Below, one piece after another: positions 46,941-58,476 of a stretch of 64,000 nucleotides of DNA. The notes under the pieces are model-generated. The model worked only from the letters and a program-made list of their open reading frames with translations, had not been told where the DNA came from and searched no databases. How positions within the stretch are numbered: the stretch's first letter is position 1; each line of letters begins with the position of its first letter. The position numbers and the translations under genes were made by a program. Where the stretch lies: NCBI GenBank assembly GCA_022496205.1, contig WTXD01000040.1:184303-248302 (forward strand), in the 5' to 3' direction. Source of the DNA: Gloeopeniophorella convolvens. Taxonomy: Eukaryota > Basidiomycota > Agaricomycetes > Russulales.

Positions 46941-47704
46941 TGTGGGTGGAGAAATGTGACAGATCCCGCAGTCCCGTTGCGAGACTAGATGTGTTGAAGA
47001 AAGATTTGAAGCCGAGATAACGGAGGGCATGAACAATGGCATTAATTCGAATATCGGGGTGTGTAGAAGTCATCCCGCAGAAACAAAAGAAACAGATTCA
47101 ACTTGCCGGGCCTGGGCGGACAGCTGAAGCGCTGACGGGGCCGAATCGGCGGTTCGGCGGGTGCCGGTGATGGTGGCTTTGCTCATGCGTCATCGTGGGT
47201 CCGCCTCTACATTGAATATTGAATTTGGATGCTCCGCAACTCGGATGAAGAAATCTTGCCACCTCGTCTCACTGGCAGCGTCACTACGGTAACTACTTAC
47301 CAGTTGGTGGAAGACCTGACAATAACATCATCTATGTTCGATATCACACACTGGTCGCCACGCAGTGCTATCCCAGATTCCATCCACGGTTGTGAGGTAG
47401 GGTGCAATGCAGTCTGACGACGATTCTGTTTGTCACTGCCAGAGCCCTACGACATATTGCAATGCAACACGGTGCCGTGAAGGAGCGAGGTCGAGTCTCA
47501 CGGGTGGGGTGCCGGCGCTCTGGGCCAGGTGAGGGAGTGAGGACAGTTGCAACAGCAGAAACTGGAGGCGGGGCAGGCCAAGTCGGCTTCTCACGAAATC
47601 AGCTAAGCCCACTGGACAACGGGTTATTTATCCAATCCAGAGTCTGACAGGCCGATCTCCAATGGCTGCTGCCACCAGGGCGGTCAGATAAAGGTTCGAT
47701 GCAT
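46941..47704. other. Spacer between the two kinase pseudogenes
   Basis: About 760 bp, presumably the former promoter of copy B plus 3' flank of copy A. No gene or repeat recognised. Confidence 0.5.
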
Positions 47705-49190
47705 TCAAACAAAAATACGATACAATCTCCTGGCAAAGCGCGGCAAGAACTTCAAGTCGTGAATGGCATCTAAGATGACCACGATCAACAGAGGCTCCCT
47801 ATACTCCCGCAGGCGCCAGTACCGGTGAAGGAAGTGAACGCGATGGCGGATTGTCCTCCATTGTTGTAGCGCTTCCTCAGCCGAAGGCCTGAGATTGGGT
47901 TCATCTCGTGTCAGGGACTCGATCATTGGCGCGAAGAACCCTAGGTTGGAGTATTTCTGGACGATGTGAGGAGCTGTGCATCCAGACAAGATGAGATCTT
48001 ACGGGCTGTAATTTGATGCGCAAATTATTGCCCATTGTAAAGATATCGACCTTGAACGAATCATATGGCACCTCGTCCGATAGTTCGGAGACATCCTGAT
48101 CGCGGCCATCGCGACCGAGGACGAGGCGGTGCTGCGACTCCGGTGGAAAATAAGATGAAATGCCATAGTCCACGAAGTAATACTCGACTCCGACGTCCAG
48201 GTGTAGGAGTACCGAGGCCCTCGTCGAAACGTCGAAGAGGAATAATGTTGAATGTACGTCAATTCGCGGCAAACGCGCAGCGTTTGCACGTCGTAAATAC
48301 AACTGATATATACTACAGAGCGTCCGTAATAAACCTACTGCGATTGGGTGCCGCACACGCTTGAGAACCGCGTGCTCGCGACACCTATGAACGGCGAGTG
48401 CGGGGAGAGCTCAGCCAAGCGCGCTGCGCGCGCGATCCAATTCCAACAAATAAATCATGCACCGGGTGGAACCCGAGTGAAATACATGCTGGCGGCCCCG
48501 TCCATGAGAAGGTTCTTGAAAGCACAGTCGCTGAAAGTACGGGCGTAAGTCAGTTGCACGTAACTTCGATAATGAAAAAGAAGCGGCGAACTGATGCGCA
48601 ACACCATGCAAGTGCAGAACCGCCATGTCTCTTGAAAGCAAGACAGAACGAAAGTACCTCGAGCATCTTCGAAATCAAGTATTTCCTCAATAAAATCGAA
48701 CGGTGGACTGTTGCACAGTCGCAAGAAGGGCATGACCAGGTACGAGATGGATCTGTCGGCGTCGTCGAGAAATCTGTCTAGGATGGGGACGGAATGGTTT
48801 TGAGGGCTAGCCAGCCCGCTCAGCATGAGGGCAATGCGCGATTCTTCATCGCCTGTTCTAACTTCCTTGATGTACACGAGCTTTCCATCCGATATGCGGG
48901 TTGCGTCAGCAAGCATAACACGGACATCAAGATTCAGAACCTCTAGAGAACGAAAGAAACGGTGTATCTCACTGGGAGTCGCACAGCTTCCTCGGACCGT
49001 AAAGTATCTTTTCCCGTGGTCAATCAGGTTGGTGTCCACCTTGGTCGAAGGCGCGGGCGAAGCATGTAGCCTTTGGATTCCAAGAACTGTTGGCGATCCC
49101 TCCACTTGGCCTCGTGGCTAGAGAGACGCTCCAGAGCGAACGATCCGATAGCATATATGCTTCTGAGGAAGACTGCCCATCTGCTGGCAA
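47705..49190 (-). pseudogene. Kinase-like family gene, copy A, broken by stop, frameshift and LTR
   Basis: Tandem sister of copy B, closer to full length. Pieces: ALERLSSHEAKWRDRQQFLESKGYMLRPRLRPRWTPT, DATRISDGKLVYIKEVRTGDEESRIALMLSG, VPILDRFLDDADRSISYLVMPFLRL, PPFDFIEEILDFEDAR, LHLHGVAH, DCAFKNLLMDGA, GFHPVHDLF, LFDVSTRASV, YYFVDYGISSYFPPESQHRLVLGRDGRDQDVSEL, VPYDSFKVDIFTMGN, KYSNLGFFAPMIESLTRDEPNLRPSAEEALQQWRTIRHRV and the end LYRIFV. The HRD motif reads HHD. Defects: TGA at 49024-49026 at a position that is Trp in related proteins; a +1 shift in a T run near 48484; and a 203-bp LTR-like insertion at 48246-48448. Almost certainly non-functional. The family's substrate is unknown and other copies may be intact elsewhere. 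Confidence 0.86.
48246..48448 (+). mobile_element. Solo LTR, 203 bp, in kinase copy A
   Basis: Starts TGTTGAATGT and ends ATTCCAACA, an inverted TGTTG/CAACA pair. AATAA occurs at 48241-48245 and 48449-48453 as a perfect 5-bp target duplication. In plus orientation it contains a TATA-like GATATATAC near 48305 and AATAAA near 48331, as expected of an LTR promoter and polyadenylation site. Excision in silico rejoins HPVHDLFLFDVS of the kinase gene. Its sequence differs from the 354-bp insert and from the copia LTR. Confidence 0.84.
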
Positions 49191-49423
49191 ACAGATGGGG
49201 CGGACATAGCAGTCACGGCTGAATTGGCTTGCTGCGGCCGCCACCCACGGCAGCATGGCAGTGATACATCCCCGGGACTGGTTTCATCCACTTGCAACAA
49301 TGGGCGGTGGCAGAAGTAAGGCTGGCTTCAATTGTCTTGTTTCTACTTCCGATGACATGACGCGAGCAGCTGTCAATTGTTCGGACCCTGGCCACCCATC
49401 GGCCGCTGCCAGTTAGGTACTTT

Positions 49424-52400
49424 TCGCAAACTTCCCGCGCTCCGGACCGCGCTTACCGGTGCCACAACCGAACTCCACAAGTGTAAACAATACAAGTCCG
49501 ACTTTAGGGTTCCTTTTTATTTCCTTTTATTTCCTTGTAAAGCCCATTGTATTTACTACTTAATAAATAATATATAAACGCGTTTTGTGGCTAAGTCAAA
49601 CTACTGAGTACTAGGAGGGTAAGGGGGATAATAAGACTGGGGAGGAGGAAAGTAGGCATAAGGCCAGTAAGAGGGTGCCTGCCCAGCTGCCATAACGGGA
49701 TGGGACGCGTGATACGGCGGGGCGGAGGGCGTGGGAAGGGGCTGAGAGGCGGGATATGACGTTGGCGCGGGGGAGGGCGGGGGAGGGGCTGAGGGAAGCG
49801 CGGGGCGGTGCCGTTTCAGGGCAGGGGGCGCCATTCCGGGGTTGGCAGCAGCAGCAGCGGCTTGGGTGCGTGCAGTCGCGTTATTCGCTGCCGTCTTTGC
49901 ATCGTGTTCGGCCTGCTTGCCAGAGCTCTGGCCTGCTCCGTAAGGGTCGGTAATCTTGAGGCGGGTTTGCTTGCGGTTGAGTTCGCCTATCATTCCGCTG
50001 CTGGGGGTTCGGTGGACGACGTAGCAGGGCGGGTCCTCTTGCAGCGGCGCTGCTCTCCCATTCGCTCGGAGGTCTCGGTCCAGGTGTGCTGGTTGGGTGC
50101 AATAGACTCCCGGTCTGGAAGCTGGCTGCCGGAAGCGCGTGCCGTCTGGGTGATTGCAGAGATGTGCGTCTCGACCATACGAAGGGAGCGATGGATCTCC
50201 GGAGATGAAAGCGCGCTGTCCCGTAGGAGCGCTCTAGACATCAAAATGATGTTCTCCAATATGGCTGTTACATCATGACGTGCTTCGAGCGCCCCGTTGC
50301 TTGGCGCATCGCTCTGCGAGATGGGCAGACTCAGCAAGTCCGTCTTAGCGGGGCCCTCTGCCGTGTCTCCAGGCCGATCTGCGGCCCCAAAGAAGTGCTC
50401 AGCGGCGGCAACATGCTTGCAGAGCCGCACCCTCGGCCAGTCCGGACAGTTACAGGTATATTTGGCAAGATCCACCAAATACATCCTCGACAAATTGGAA
50501 GCCGATTGCACATAGAACCGGGCGTCGGCTATGCGCTAAATGGAGTCCTCCTTCATTTCCGGTGCGTGCGCGAGAATATCCTGGCGGCGCATCTCCGCCA
50601 GGTTGGGGCCTTCAAATCCGAGCTTCTGGCGATCGTATCGGCTCGCGTAAGTCGGGAGCATGTCAACTACGAGAGTGTGCACTAGGTGATCGGCTCGGCG
50701 GTTTCGTTTACCATCGAGCCAAACAGATTTCAGTACATGATGATAGCTAGATAAACATAGATTGTGAGCGATCTTGTGTATTCGCGAAGCGATAATGGAT
50801 CTTACGCCTCGATGAGCATGTTCGTATCTCCTTCTTGAAAGATCGTGCGCTGTTGTCTCGAGATCCCAGCCCAGAGATCTTTGATTGGCATCCAATTGAC
50901 CTTAAGATAATCTACAACGCTTTGCGGGACCGAGGGATTGGTCTGGATTTGCACCCACCACGCGTTGAACTGCTCCAAATTGTCGGTCTTTACCCATTTC
51001 TGGATAAGCTTCCAGAGATCCGGAAACTCCTCCGTACGAAAATGCATCCGAACGGTGCGTAGGACGTGCCACCAGCAAAGAAGAAGCTTGGCGTCCAGGT
51101 AAACGGACTCTATAGCATTCATTTGTGCTTTGTCGTGATCGCTCATAATGATCGCAGGAGTAACAGAGGGACTCCGCGCCTTTACGAAATTAAGGAAATA
51201 GGCGATCGTCGCCTGTGTGCCACTGGACGATAGCATCCAGGCTACCGGAATGCCTGTCAAACGCGAATAAAATTAAGCGCAAATGAACCGGAAATGAAGC
51301 CCAGAGTGTACCATGACCCCACAGATCTCTGACCACCAGAGTAAAGAGTTGAAGACCTGCATACTGAGTGGTGTTGTGGGTAGCATCAATAGATACAAAA
51401 TCATTGCCCAGCTCATTGAATCTGTCCCTTTGGAACTTAGTTTGGAAGCATAGGACAAAGGTATCTGGAGATAGCCCAGATCCAGGGGGAGGAGGATCTT
51501 TCTTGTCCTTCAAGATCGCATCGGCACCGTCCTGTTAGAGCCGAGCGACCCAGAGCTTAATTGAGACGGCATCATTATCGTCTAGGCAAATTTCGTCGTT
51601 CTCAACGATCCGGCAAAGGCGGCTGATGTCGCGCATGGTGATATGGTGATCGCGATCTGTTCGCTGGGTGGAGTCACGCACGCGCTTCAACTGTATGACA
51701 GCTGTCAGATAGCGAAATATAATCGCAGATCAAAACTCACTATTGCCTTGGAGTCAATGCCAGTATGCACCATGTCCATCACCAGATCCCGTATCGCATC
51801 TGAAAGACGGGTGAATCGTAGATTTTCATCTGCCACTGGATGATCGTGCTGGTCCTCATACTTCCCGAGGATAGTCTCGGTGTGTTGATAGAATTTGATG
51901 GTCAACTGGCAGCGGCAGCCGGTCTTCTTTGATGGAATCTTCCGCTTCCATTCATTCTTCTTTAGGCAAAGTTTCTTCCCGCCCGTATACTCACGCGAGC
52001 AGCGCATCGTGATTCGCTCCCGCCAGAGCGGCGAGTCCGAATGGACGGTGTTACTCACGATAAGCTCCACCGTATTCTTGGACTCCTCGGCTGCCCGCCA
52101 GGCCAAGAACTCGTCCTCATTCGGCCATTCGAGAGTCATGCCGCCCTTCTGTCGGTCGTATGTAATGCTCCCGCGCTGCCGCGATGTTGCGGGATCATCG
52201 GCCTGATGCGCGCCCGATTCGGTAAGGCCCAGAGCACGATTCATTTCGGGAACAGAGGGGCCGATAGGGATGTCAAATGTCGTCATCTTGATGCCAGGGC
52301 AGAGGAGGGAGGAGGAGGAGGAGGATGGGGTATGTGTCCTCCCTCCCTCCCTTCCTCCCTTGATTCCGGACACACAGACACACGGTTTGACGGGTTATTT

Positions 52401-52540
52401 ACGCGTTATTTACATACATTTAAGTGCTATGTACTTTACACAAATAAGATACAAGTAAATACAAGACATGTGGAAAGTCGGAGTTGAAAGTGTGTCCGGG
52501 GAGAGCGGACCGGGCTTCCCGAAGCGCGGGAAGTTTGCGA
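49424..52540. mobile_element. Mutator-like (MULE) DNA transposon, 3.1 kb
   Basis: The ends carry inverted repeats: TCGCAAACTTCCCGCGCT at 49424-49441 and its exact complement at 52523-52540. Similarity continues further in with a shared CAA(G/C)TCCGACTTT block and may extend a few bases outward. A MULE transposase gene fills the interior on the minus strand. The expected 9-bp target duplication was not found, so exact ends are uncertain or the flanks have changed. A GGA/CCT-rich simple repeat lies inside near 52303-52360. Confidence 0.8.
49601..52286 (-). pseudogene. MULE transposase with SWIM zinc finger, premature stop
   Basis: DDE transposase of the basidiomycete MULE group with a SWIM finger. 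The start MTTFDIPIGPSVPEMNRAL is followed by a DNA-binding-like region with Cys/His (CRCQLTIKFY, HDHPV). Core: DTFVLCFQTKFQRDRFNELGNDFVSIDATHNTTQY (first Asp), IPVAWMLSSSGTQATIAYFLNF, IIMSDHDKAQMNAIESVYLDAKLLLCWWHVLRT (second Asp and the C..H pair) and EGDTNMLIEAYHHVLKSVWLDGKRNRRADHL. The SWIM finger YTCNCPDWPRVRLCKHVAAAE follows, then a Pro/Tyr-rich tail ending PYPPSTQ. A TAA at 51535-51537 interrupts the conserved ARL*QDGADAIL region with no room for an intron, so the encoded protein is truncated and probably inactive. Several real introns lie elsewhere. Confidence 0.82.
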
Positions 52541-52727
52541 TTAGTCAAAGACTTACGGTACGGGTCCACCAGCGACGTGGCCATGCTGACGGCAAGGAGC
52601 TCTGGGTCACAGGATGACAGGGTAAGCTATTTCATCTATGCGGATGATTCTCATTCACAACCGAGTTGCCCCATGTTGACAAGTGAGCTCGATTGACGCA
52701 CTCAATGATCCACCGGCATCAATACAA

Positions 52728-55700
52728 TCATCCATTTGGCCAGAACAAAACAAAAGTATGTAGATCTATGTACATATTGAGATAGAACTGAGATGCAAAA
52801 TCTAGAACAGTGTCTGGTGCCCATTGCCGAGGCCATAAAGCCGGAGGTGAACTTTTCGGGATCAGATGACAAGGTGAAACAAAGTCATTGACTGAAACGA
52901 CGACAGAGTGGTGCCGATGGTTGCGCGTAGATGCTGACATCAAGTAGAGCCCGCTGGTAGAGTCCTTCACACGCAAAGGGGTGAAGAGTTCCACGTACGC
53001 CAATGGGCCGGTCACTTGGCCGATGTCCCCAGGGATCGTGAACAATGCCCTCACGCGGGCAACGCGAAGGGAGGCTACGAGGAGTCAGCACGACAATAGA
53101 ACACACAACCGTCGTGAGTCATACCTTTGATGCTTGGTATAGGCCTGATGCTAGAGTCCACTTCAGGATCTACGATAAGGACGGTGTCGAAGGAAGGGGG
53201 TTGTGGAGGGTGTCGGCCTTGAGCGGGTTGCCCGGGAGCCGCATGTATGGTGTAGGTATAAAGGCGATCGCCTGCCAGCTGAGTAGGCACTTGTACGGCT
53301 CTGATATTCTTATATACATTGAACAGGTCGCGTTCAGTGGCTCGAGCTGGAGAACGGGGAAGTTTTTTGGAGAGGAACGAGTTAAGGGCGGGGATGAAGT
53401 TCTGCGCGCCGTACTGATCCACCAGCCTGTCAACCCGGGTGTTTGGAGACGGACAGGAAAGCGCCAAGCGAAACAGTCAAGGAGATGCCCCCGGGGGGGA
53501 GTGCTTCGGTAAGATGACGCCCTTCTGTTCTTGCATCTTGTTGAAGTCGCTCACCACTGCCTCTGAGGTCGACATCGCAGTAATACAAGATGGGTCTTCG
53601 CACCAATCGATGTACGTGCACCGCAATTCAACTGCCTCTTGTCTGCGCAACCATTTGGTCATCTGAACAGTGTAATTGCGTTTATTACTGGCGCGATACG
53701 CGACTTTGGCGTAGTCGATGTGCAAGCACTCAGGGTGCTCCGTATTGAAGCCCACTGTAGAGCCGTGAGAACGAATGAAGTCGGCGTAGTGGGCTGTGGA
53801 ATGCATCTTTGGTATGTTGAAGTGCTTCCGTATGCCGTCCTGAATGACGATATCTTTCTCCTTGTGGAAGTTAGCAAGTGCGGCTTCCAATGCGGCGATG
53901 GAGCTTGTTGACTGGGTGTGCAGTCGCGCATAGAAGATAAAGTCGACCAGCGCCTTGAAGACTGCAGACCAGTTCTTGTTGACTGTCCCCGTAAGTGCCC
54001 CGACAAATACTTTCTCCATCTCCTGATGCTCAGCACCAGTCCACTGGGAGACCAACAAGATCCCCGAAGAGAATTGGCGCAGGCCCGGAAATGGAGTCAT
54101 GCGTTGGAAGCGCATGTCAATCTCCTCCTTGCCAACGTGCTTTCTGCACCACTTCAGCAAATGGTCGTGGAAGACTCCCTTGTGGAGTTGGTGAAGGAGG
54201 TCTGGCGTGAAACATGTGTGGATATTGGCGAATGGCAAGTCGTGCCAGAAGGGGGTGTAGATTGGTCTCAGGTTAAGCTAGACGAAGCGTGGTTCGTCTT
54301 CTCCTTTCATGTGCGCTCGAATGATGCTGAGGGTGGTCTCTGGATCATGGAACTCGGTATGGAGGGGCTCGCCTCGTCTCTTGGGATCCACCAGGCAACA
54401 TGGGCAAGTGTTCTTTCTACAGGACGCCGCCAAGACTTGCTCCGGATAGTCGGCAACGTAGGCTGCAAGGATTGGGAAGATGCGTCGCACAAAGCCATCA
54501 GGACAAGTCATGTCAACACCGTCTTTTCCAGCTTGGACGAGAGACCGGAGTATTCGGCTCATGCAGAAGTGGTAGAGTCGATGACGGGCGGCGGAGCGAG
54601 TTTCGGAGGTGAACATCTCAAGCTTAGAGACAGGTAGGTAGCCAATAAGGACGGTAGCGTGCGATGATGGTCGAGATCGTACGTCTTTAGCTATATTTCC
54701 GAGAGTCAGATAAACCGGCCAGGCTTTCTGGTTCCCGCGAAACTGCGACAGGTTTGTCTCATCCAAAGACAAGATGATGGGGGCCACCACTGCCCCTGGA
54801 GGGAGTTTGAGCTTCGCAGGAGAGTTCAGCCATTATATCATCTACAGATATGCGGGAGCTAACCTGAGTGTTCCACCACCAATCTGCAGTCCACATCTCG
54901 TCATATAGACGCTCCTTCCCTTCTTCATCAGCATAAGCTCGCTCTGGTGCGTAGCAAATGACGTCACGGAACGCAGGGTTGCTCATGAGTTCTCGGATAC
55001 ACTCGAGAGGATCTCGCATCCACAGCTCAGCGTCGCCTGCCATCAGCTTGCCAGTCTCATCCACACAATCGCCCTTGATGTGCACAAGCTCGCAAGTCCA
55101 ATCCGGACCCGTAGGCAGTTGATCAATTCGCTTCATCAACAAGTAAGAATTGTGGAAGGAGAGGTCGTAATGTTCCTTGAACTAGCCCGCAATAACGGTG
55201 AGCACAAGTGCAGTATATAATAAGGATTTGATAGTACGCACTAACGGAAGTTTCAAAAGACTATCTGTCTGCGACTGGCCCAAATTCTTTGTGATCCAGC
55301 GCGCGAATTGCCACTCGTGAAGAGAAGTAAACGGATGCCATATAGGTGCATCAAGACCATCCTGCTCCCGTCTCAATCTCTCAAACGTCATCTCAGCCTT
55401 GCCAATGATCGTGCCGACGGGACCCGGGAACTTTTCAATGAACCGATGGGAGGACGTAGGTGGGAGGGTGACTGGTGTTGTTGCAGGAGTGGCTGGTGGG
55501 GAGGCGGGGTCGTAGGGCTGCTGCCAGAAGTCCTCTGCCATAGCATTGTCTATGGGCGGGGGACTTGGTACAAGCTCCTGCGTGGGTGCCGAACGTGAGG
55601 TGCGCGCCTCAACGGCTTCGCGCATTTTCTGTTGACATTCTTTGCGGTTTGACAGATGAGACTTGAGGTGGCCACTGGTGGCGAACGGAGCAGAGCAGTA

Positions 55701-55745
55701 CATGCATCTGTGGCTGCGATGAGGGCGTGGCGTGCGCACTGCCAT
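52728..55745 (-). pseudogene. Plavaka-type (KDZ) transposase with one nonsense codon
   Basis: Minus-strand multi-exon transposase of the Plavaka group, abundant in Agaricomycetes. It starts MAVRTPRPHRSHRCMYCSAPFATSGHLKSHLSNRKEC, a C2H2 finger, then WHPFTSLHEWQFARWITKNLGQSQTDSLLKLPL, ELVHIKGDCVDETGKLMAGDAELWMRDPLECIRELMSNP, VAPIILSLDETNLSQFRGNQKAWPVYLTLGNI with putative catalytic Asp, [65 protein letters not shown], a [53 protein letters not shown] block and the C-terminal LRVARVRALFTIP..LAYVELFTPLR. A TAG at 54278-54280 falls in [13 protein letters not shown]; no intron fits. CACTA-like inverted ends were not found. It abuts the MULE end by about 190 bp. Confidence 0.82.
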
Positions 55746-56138
55746 GCTAGGTGATGGGGACGGCGATACGGGGGTGCGCTCCAGTCAATTGAGTGCCAGT
55801 GACATCCCTTGCTGTCTCATAGACCCTGACAAGGGAATCGCTGGCGCCGTGGGCTTCCGAGCCGGTGCGTGGGTCAACCCCGACATGGCCTCAGTACAGC
55901 GAGCGTAGGCTCAACAATCAAACAGGTGCGAGATTGTTGAGAGAGATCGGGGACACGGATTTAACATACCCATCAGCCCACATGCTGCGAGACCCGGGTA
56001 ATTCTTATTTCGACGGCCAAAGCTGAAATACAAGGGGGCTGGCGTATGCCCCAGGACATAGCTGAGACCCCCATTTCGCGCCTTTATTACTGACGTGCCC
56101 CCCCTTGCGCAATCCTCCCTCTTACACCTCTTTGCCTA
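55746..56138. other. Gap between Plavaka gene and the DUF6532 gene
   Basis: About 390 bp between two divergent starts. No gene or clear terminal repeat recognised. It probably includes the Plavaka element's terminal sequence and the DUF6532 promoter. Confidence 0.45.
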
Positions 56139-57054
56139 ATGCGTACCATAACCTACCATCAGGATGTGACGGCACCACCTGCTGTAGACCCGAACCCCAC
56201 CCAGAGCGCCTCGCGAGCGCGTAAACCATCGAAAAAGCAGGCGCAGCTAAGTAAAGTGTCCTCTACACTAAAGCACCATAGTTGACGCTGATGTCCAATG
56301 GGCAGTTGAAGAACAACTCAGTGCTGAAGAGCGACGTGCTGCTATCGCGGCCGCGGTCGCAGCCAAGGCCCAGAACAAAGGCAAGAAGAGGCGTAAGCAG
56401 CCCCAAGTCAATCCTGCGGCTGTGAATCCTCCGGTGCGCAACAATCCTGTATTGCCAACCCCAACTGAGTTGATTCACAGTTCACTACGTCGACCGTTGC
56501 GCCGCCCAAGAAGATGCCTGTTGCGCGCCCCCTTGCAGCAGCACCTCCCCCTGCCAATTTGGTCAGGCGGGACACCAGGGTTCCACTTCCTTCCGGTGTT
56601 ATCACGTCCAACCAGGCTGCCGCCATTATATTTGGCACGCCTGCTGCCACTGCACCTCGAGCCTCCACTGCAGTGGTGAATGCAGGTGCGTGTTTAGTTT
56701 TGCACTCCACAGATTCGACAAGTCACACTTCCATAGGGACCGGCAATTGGGTCTTGGATCAAGACATGATCGATCCAGCCCTCCTAGAAGAGGAGGGGAG
56801 ACCCAATGCAACCGCCCAGCATCCCATGCTCTATGAGGGTTCCAGCGGCGACGATGAAGATGGGACTGAAGGCGACAACAATGACAACGACGACAACGAC
56901 GGCGAAGACGACGAAGACGAAGACAACATCAACGTCCAGCAATACTATGATGAAGAACAGCCCGAGCTGGTGTTGTATGAAGATCAAGCAGAGCTAGACC
57001 TGACCACCCCTGCGCGGGTCAAACGTCCGCTCGAAGCCAGCTCCAACAGCGACG

Positions 57055-57580
57055 TGTTGAGACGGACAGGACTCAGGACAGGAAGGACGTCTCTGATTAG
57101 ATTAGATAAGGGACTCGGTGATCTGCAAGCTATCTGATCTACAATGTATATGACATCATTATGTTCTAGCCCCTAAGGCTGTACCTACTTTCGTTCCTGT
57201 TCTAGATTCTTTCGGGCTCTTTCATGACCCACATGCAGTTCCGGGTTGACCCACCTGCAGTTCCGGTCGACCCACTTTAGTTCCGCTTTCACATGGGTCT
57301 CTGGTTATCACATGTTGCTGTTGTTTATCACATGCAAACCACACTCCTTTTGTGTATATAAAGGACGCTGTTTTCGCCCTTGTAGCCTCAGTCTGTTGAC
57401 TTCACTGACTGAGGCAAGTACTTTACTTCCAGAACTTCCGGACTTGCGCTTACCTAGTTACTTTAGCTTTGCTCTTGCTTGCCTAGGTATTGCGCCAATG
57501 ACATTAAGTCTGTTGACTTCACTGACTGAGCTTTGCTCTTGCTTGCCTAGTTGGCACCCTGTTTCTGCTGCGCTTCAACA
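57055..57580 (+). repeat. 5' LTR of the copia element
   Basis: 526 bp, TG..CA ends. A TATATAAA box at 57355-57362 is the likely U3 promoter. A 24-bp sequence (AGTCTGTTGACTTCACTGAC and four more bases) occurs twice inside, at 57390-57413 and 57507-57530. Five differences from the 3' copy, four of them transitions. Confidence 0.95.
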
Positions 57581-57592
57581 GGTTATGGGCCC
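57581..57592 (+). promoter_or_regulatory. Candidate tRNA primer-binding site of the copia element
   Basis: GGTTATGGGCCC follows the LTR without a gap. It pairs with GGGCCCATAACC, the anticodon stem and loop of initiator tRNA-Met with its CAT. Internal (half-tRNA) priming of this kind is established for Drosophila copia. Confidence 0.75.
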
Positions 57593-58476
57593 TGGCCTTT
57601 AACTTTTTAGCAAGTCTTACTTCCGCACTCGCAACTCCCATTGTGAGTATCCTCCTCAGCGTCAAGGTGTTAACCCTGTCAGCACCTATGCGAGGCATAG
57701 GGGCTGTGCCTAGCACTTGGGCCTTGATGGCTTCCATGCGAGCATGTGGGAAGGAGCCAGGCGTGGCAGAACCACTGTAAGCTTCTCCATCCCACCATGC
57801 GCATCATGGTCTCTGTACATATCTATACTATACCAGTACTATACTTGTTCCTGGGGAAACCCCAGCAGCGTGCAGTAATTAGCCGCTGTCTGTGGAGCCA
57901 GAAGAGCGGCCTTATGCCCCTTAGGCAAGCAGGGGGGAAGCCCCTTGTGATGCTATTTGGCTAGTGAACGGTTGGCTGTCTGCCCTTCAGTGGGAGCGGT
58001 TTAGGCGTATAACAAGGCAGGGAACACCACCCTAGACCTTGCGTCTGTTACAACTGCACTACCCTACTTACAGTAGTACATAGGGATGAGCCTCATAGTT
58101 CCGCTCTTGCATGATTTTTGCGTCAGTACCAGGTCTTTATGACTATTGGGAAACAGAGCGCCATGCATGATGAACAAATTGGACCCCCTTATCCATTGCC
58201 CCAATCATCTAGGGCTTAAGTAGAAGTTCCCCCATAGCGCACAGATGGGCTATTTCAATGCCGTCTCTGTGGTCGTGCCGGGTGGCTCACTTCTACGGTG
58301 AATTAGTTACAAATTGTACTATACCAAGTCGCACTAAAGGGCTCTGGAGACTGGTCCAATTGGATCAGAGGTACAAGTTCACAGGCATGGGGGTTACGCT
58401 ACAACCGCAACTATTCTTGCTACCAGCAACACCTGTCGCTGACTGCTCCGCAACGACAGTGTAAATCATCGCAACT

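Noticed and set aside
46063..48448. Idea that the two short LTR-like inserts belong to the copia family at 57055
   Set aside because: All begin TGTTG, but the sequences beyond the ends do not match the 526-bp LTR or each other.
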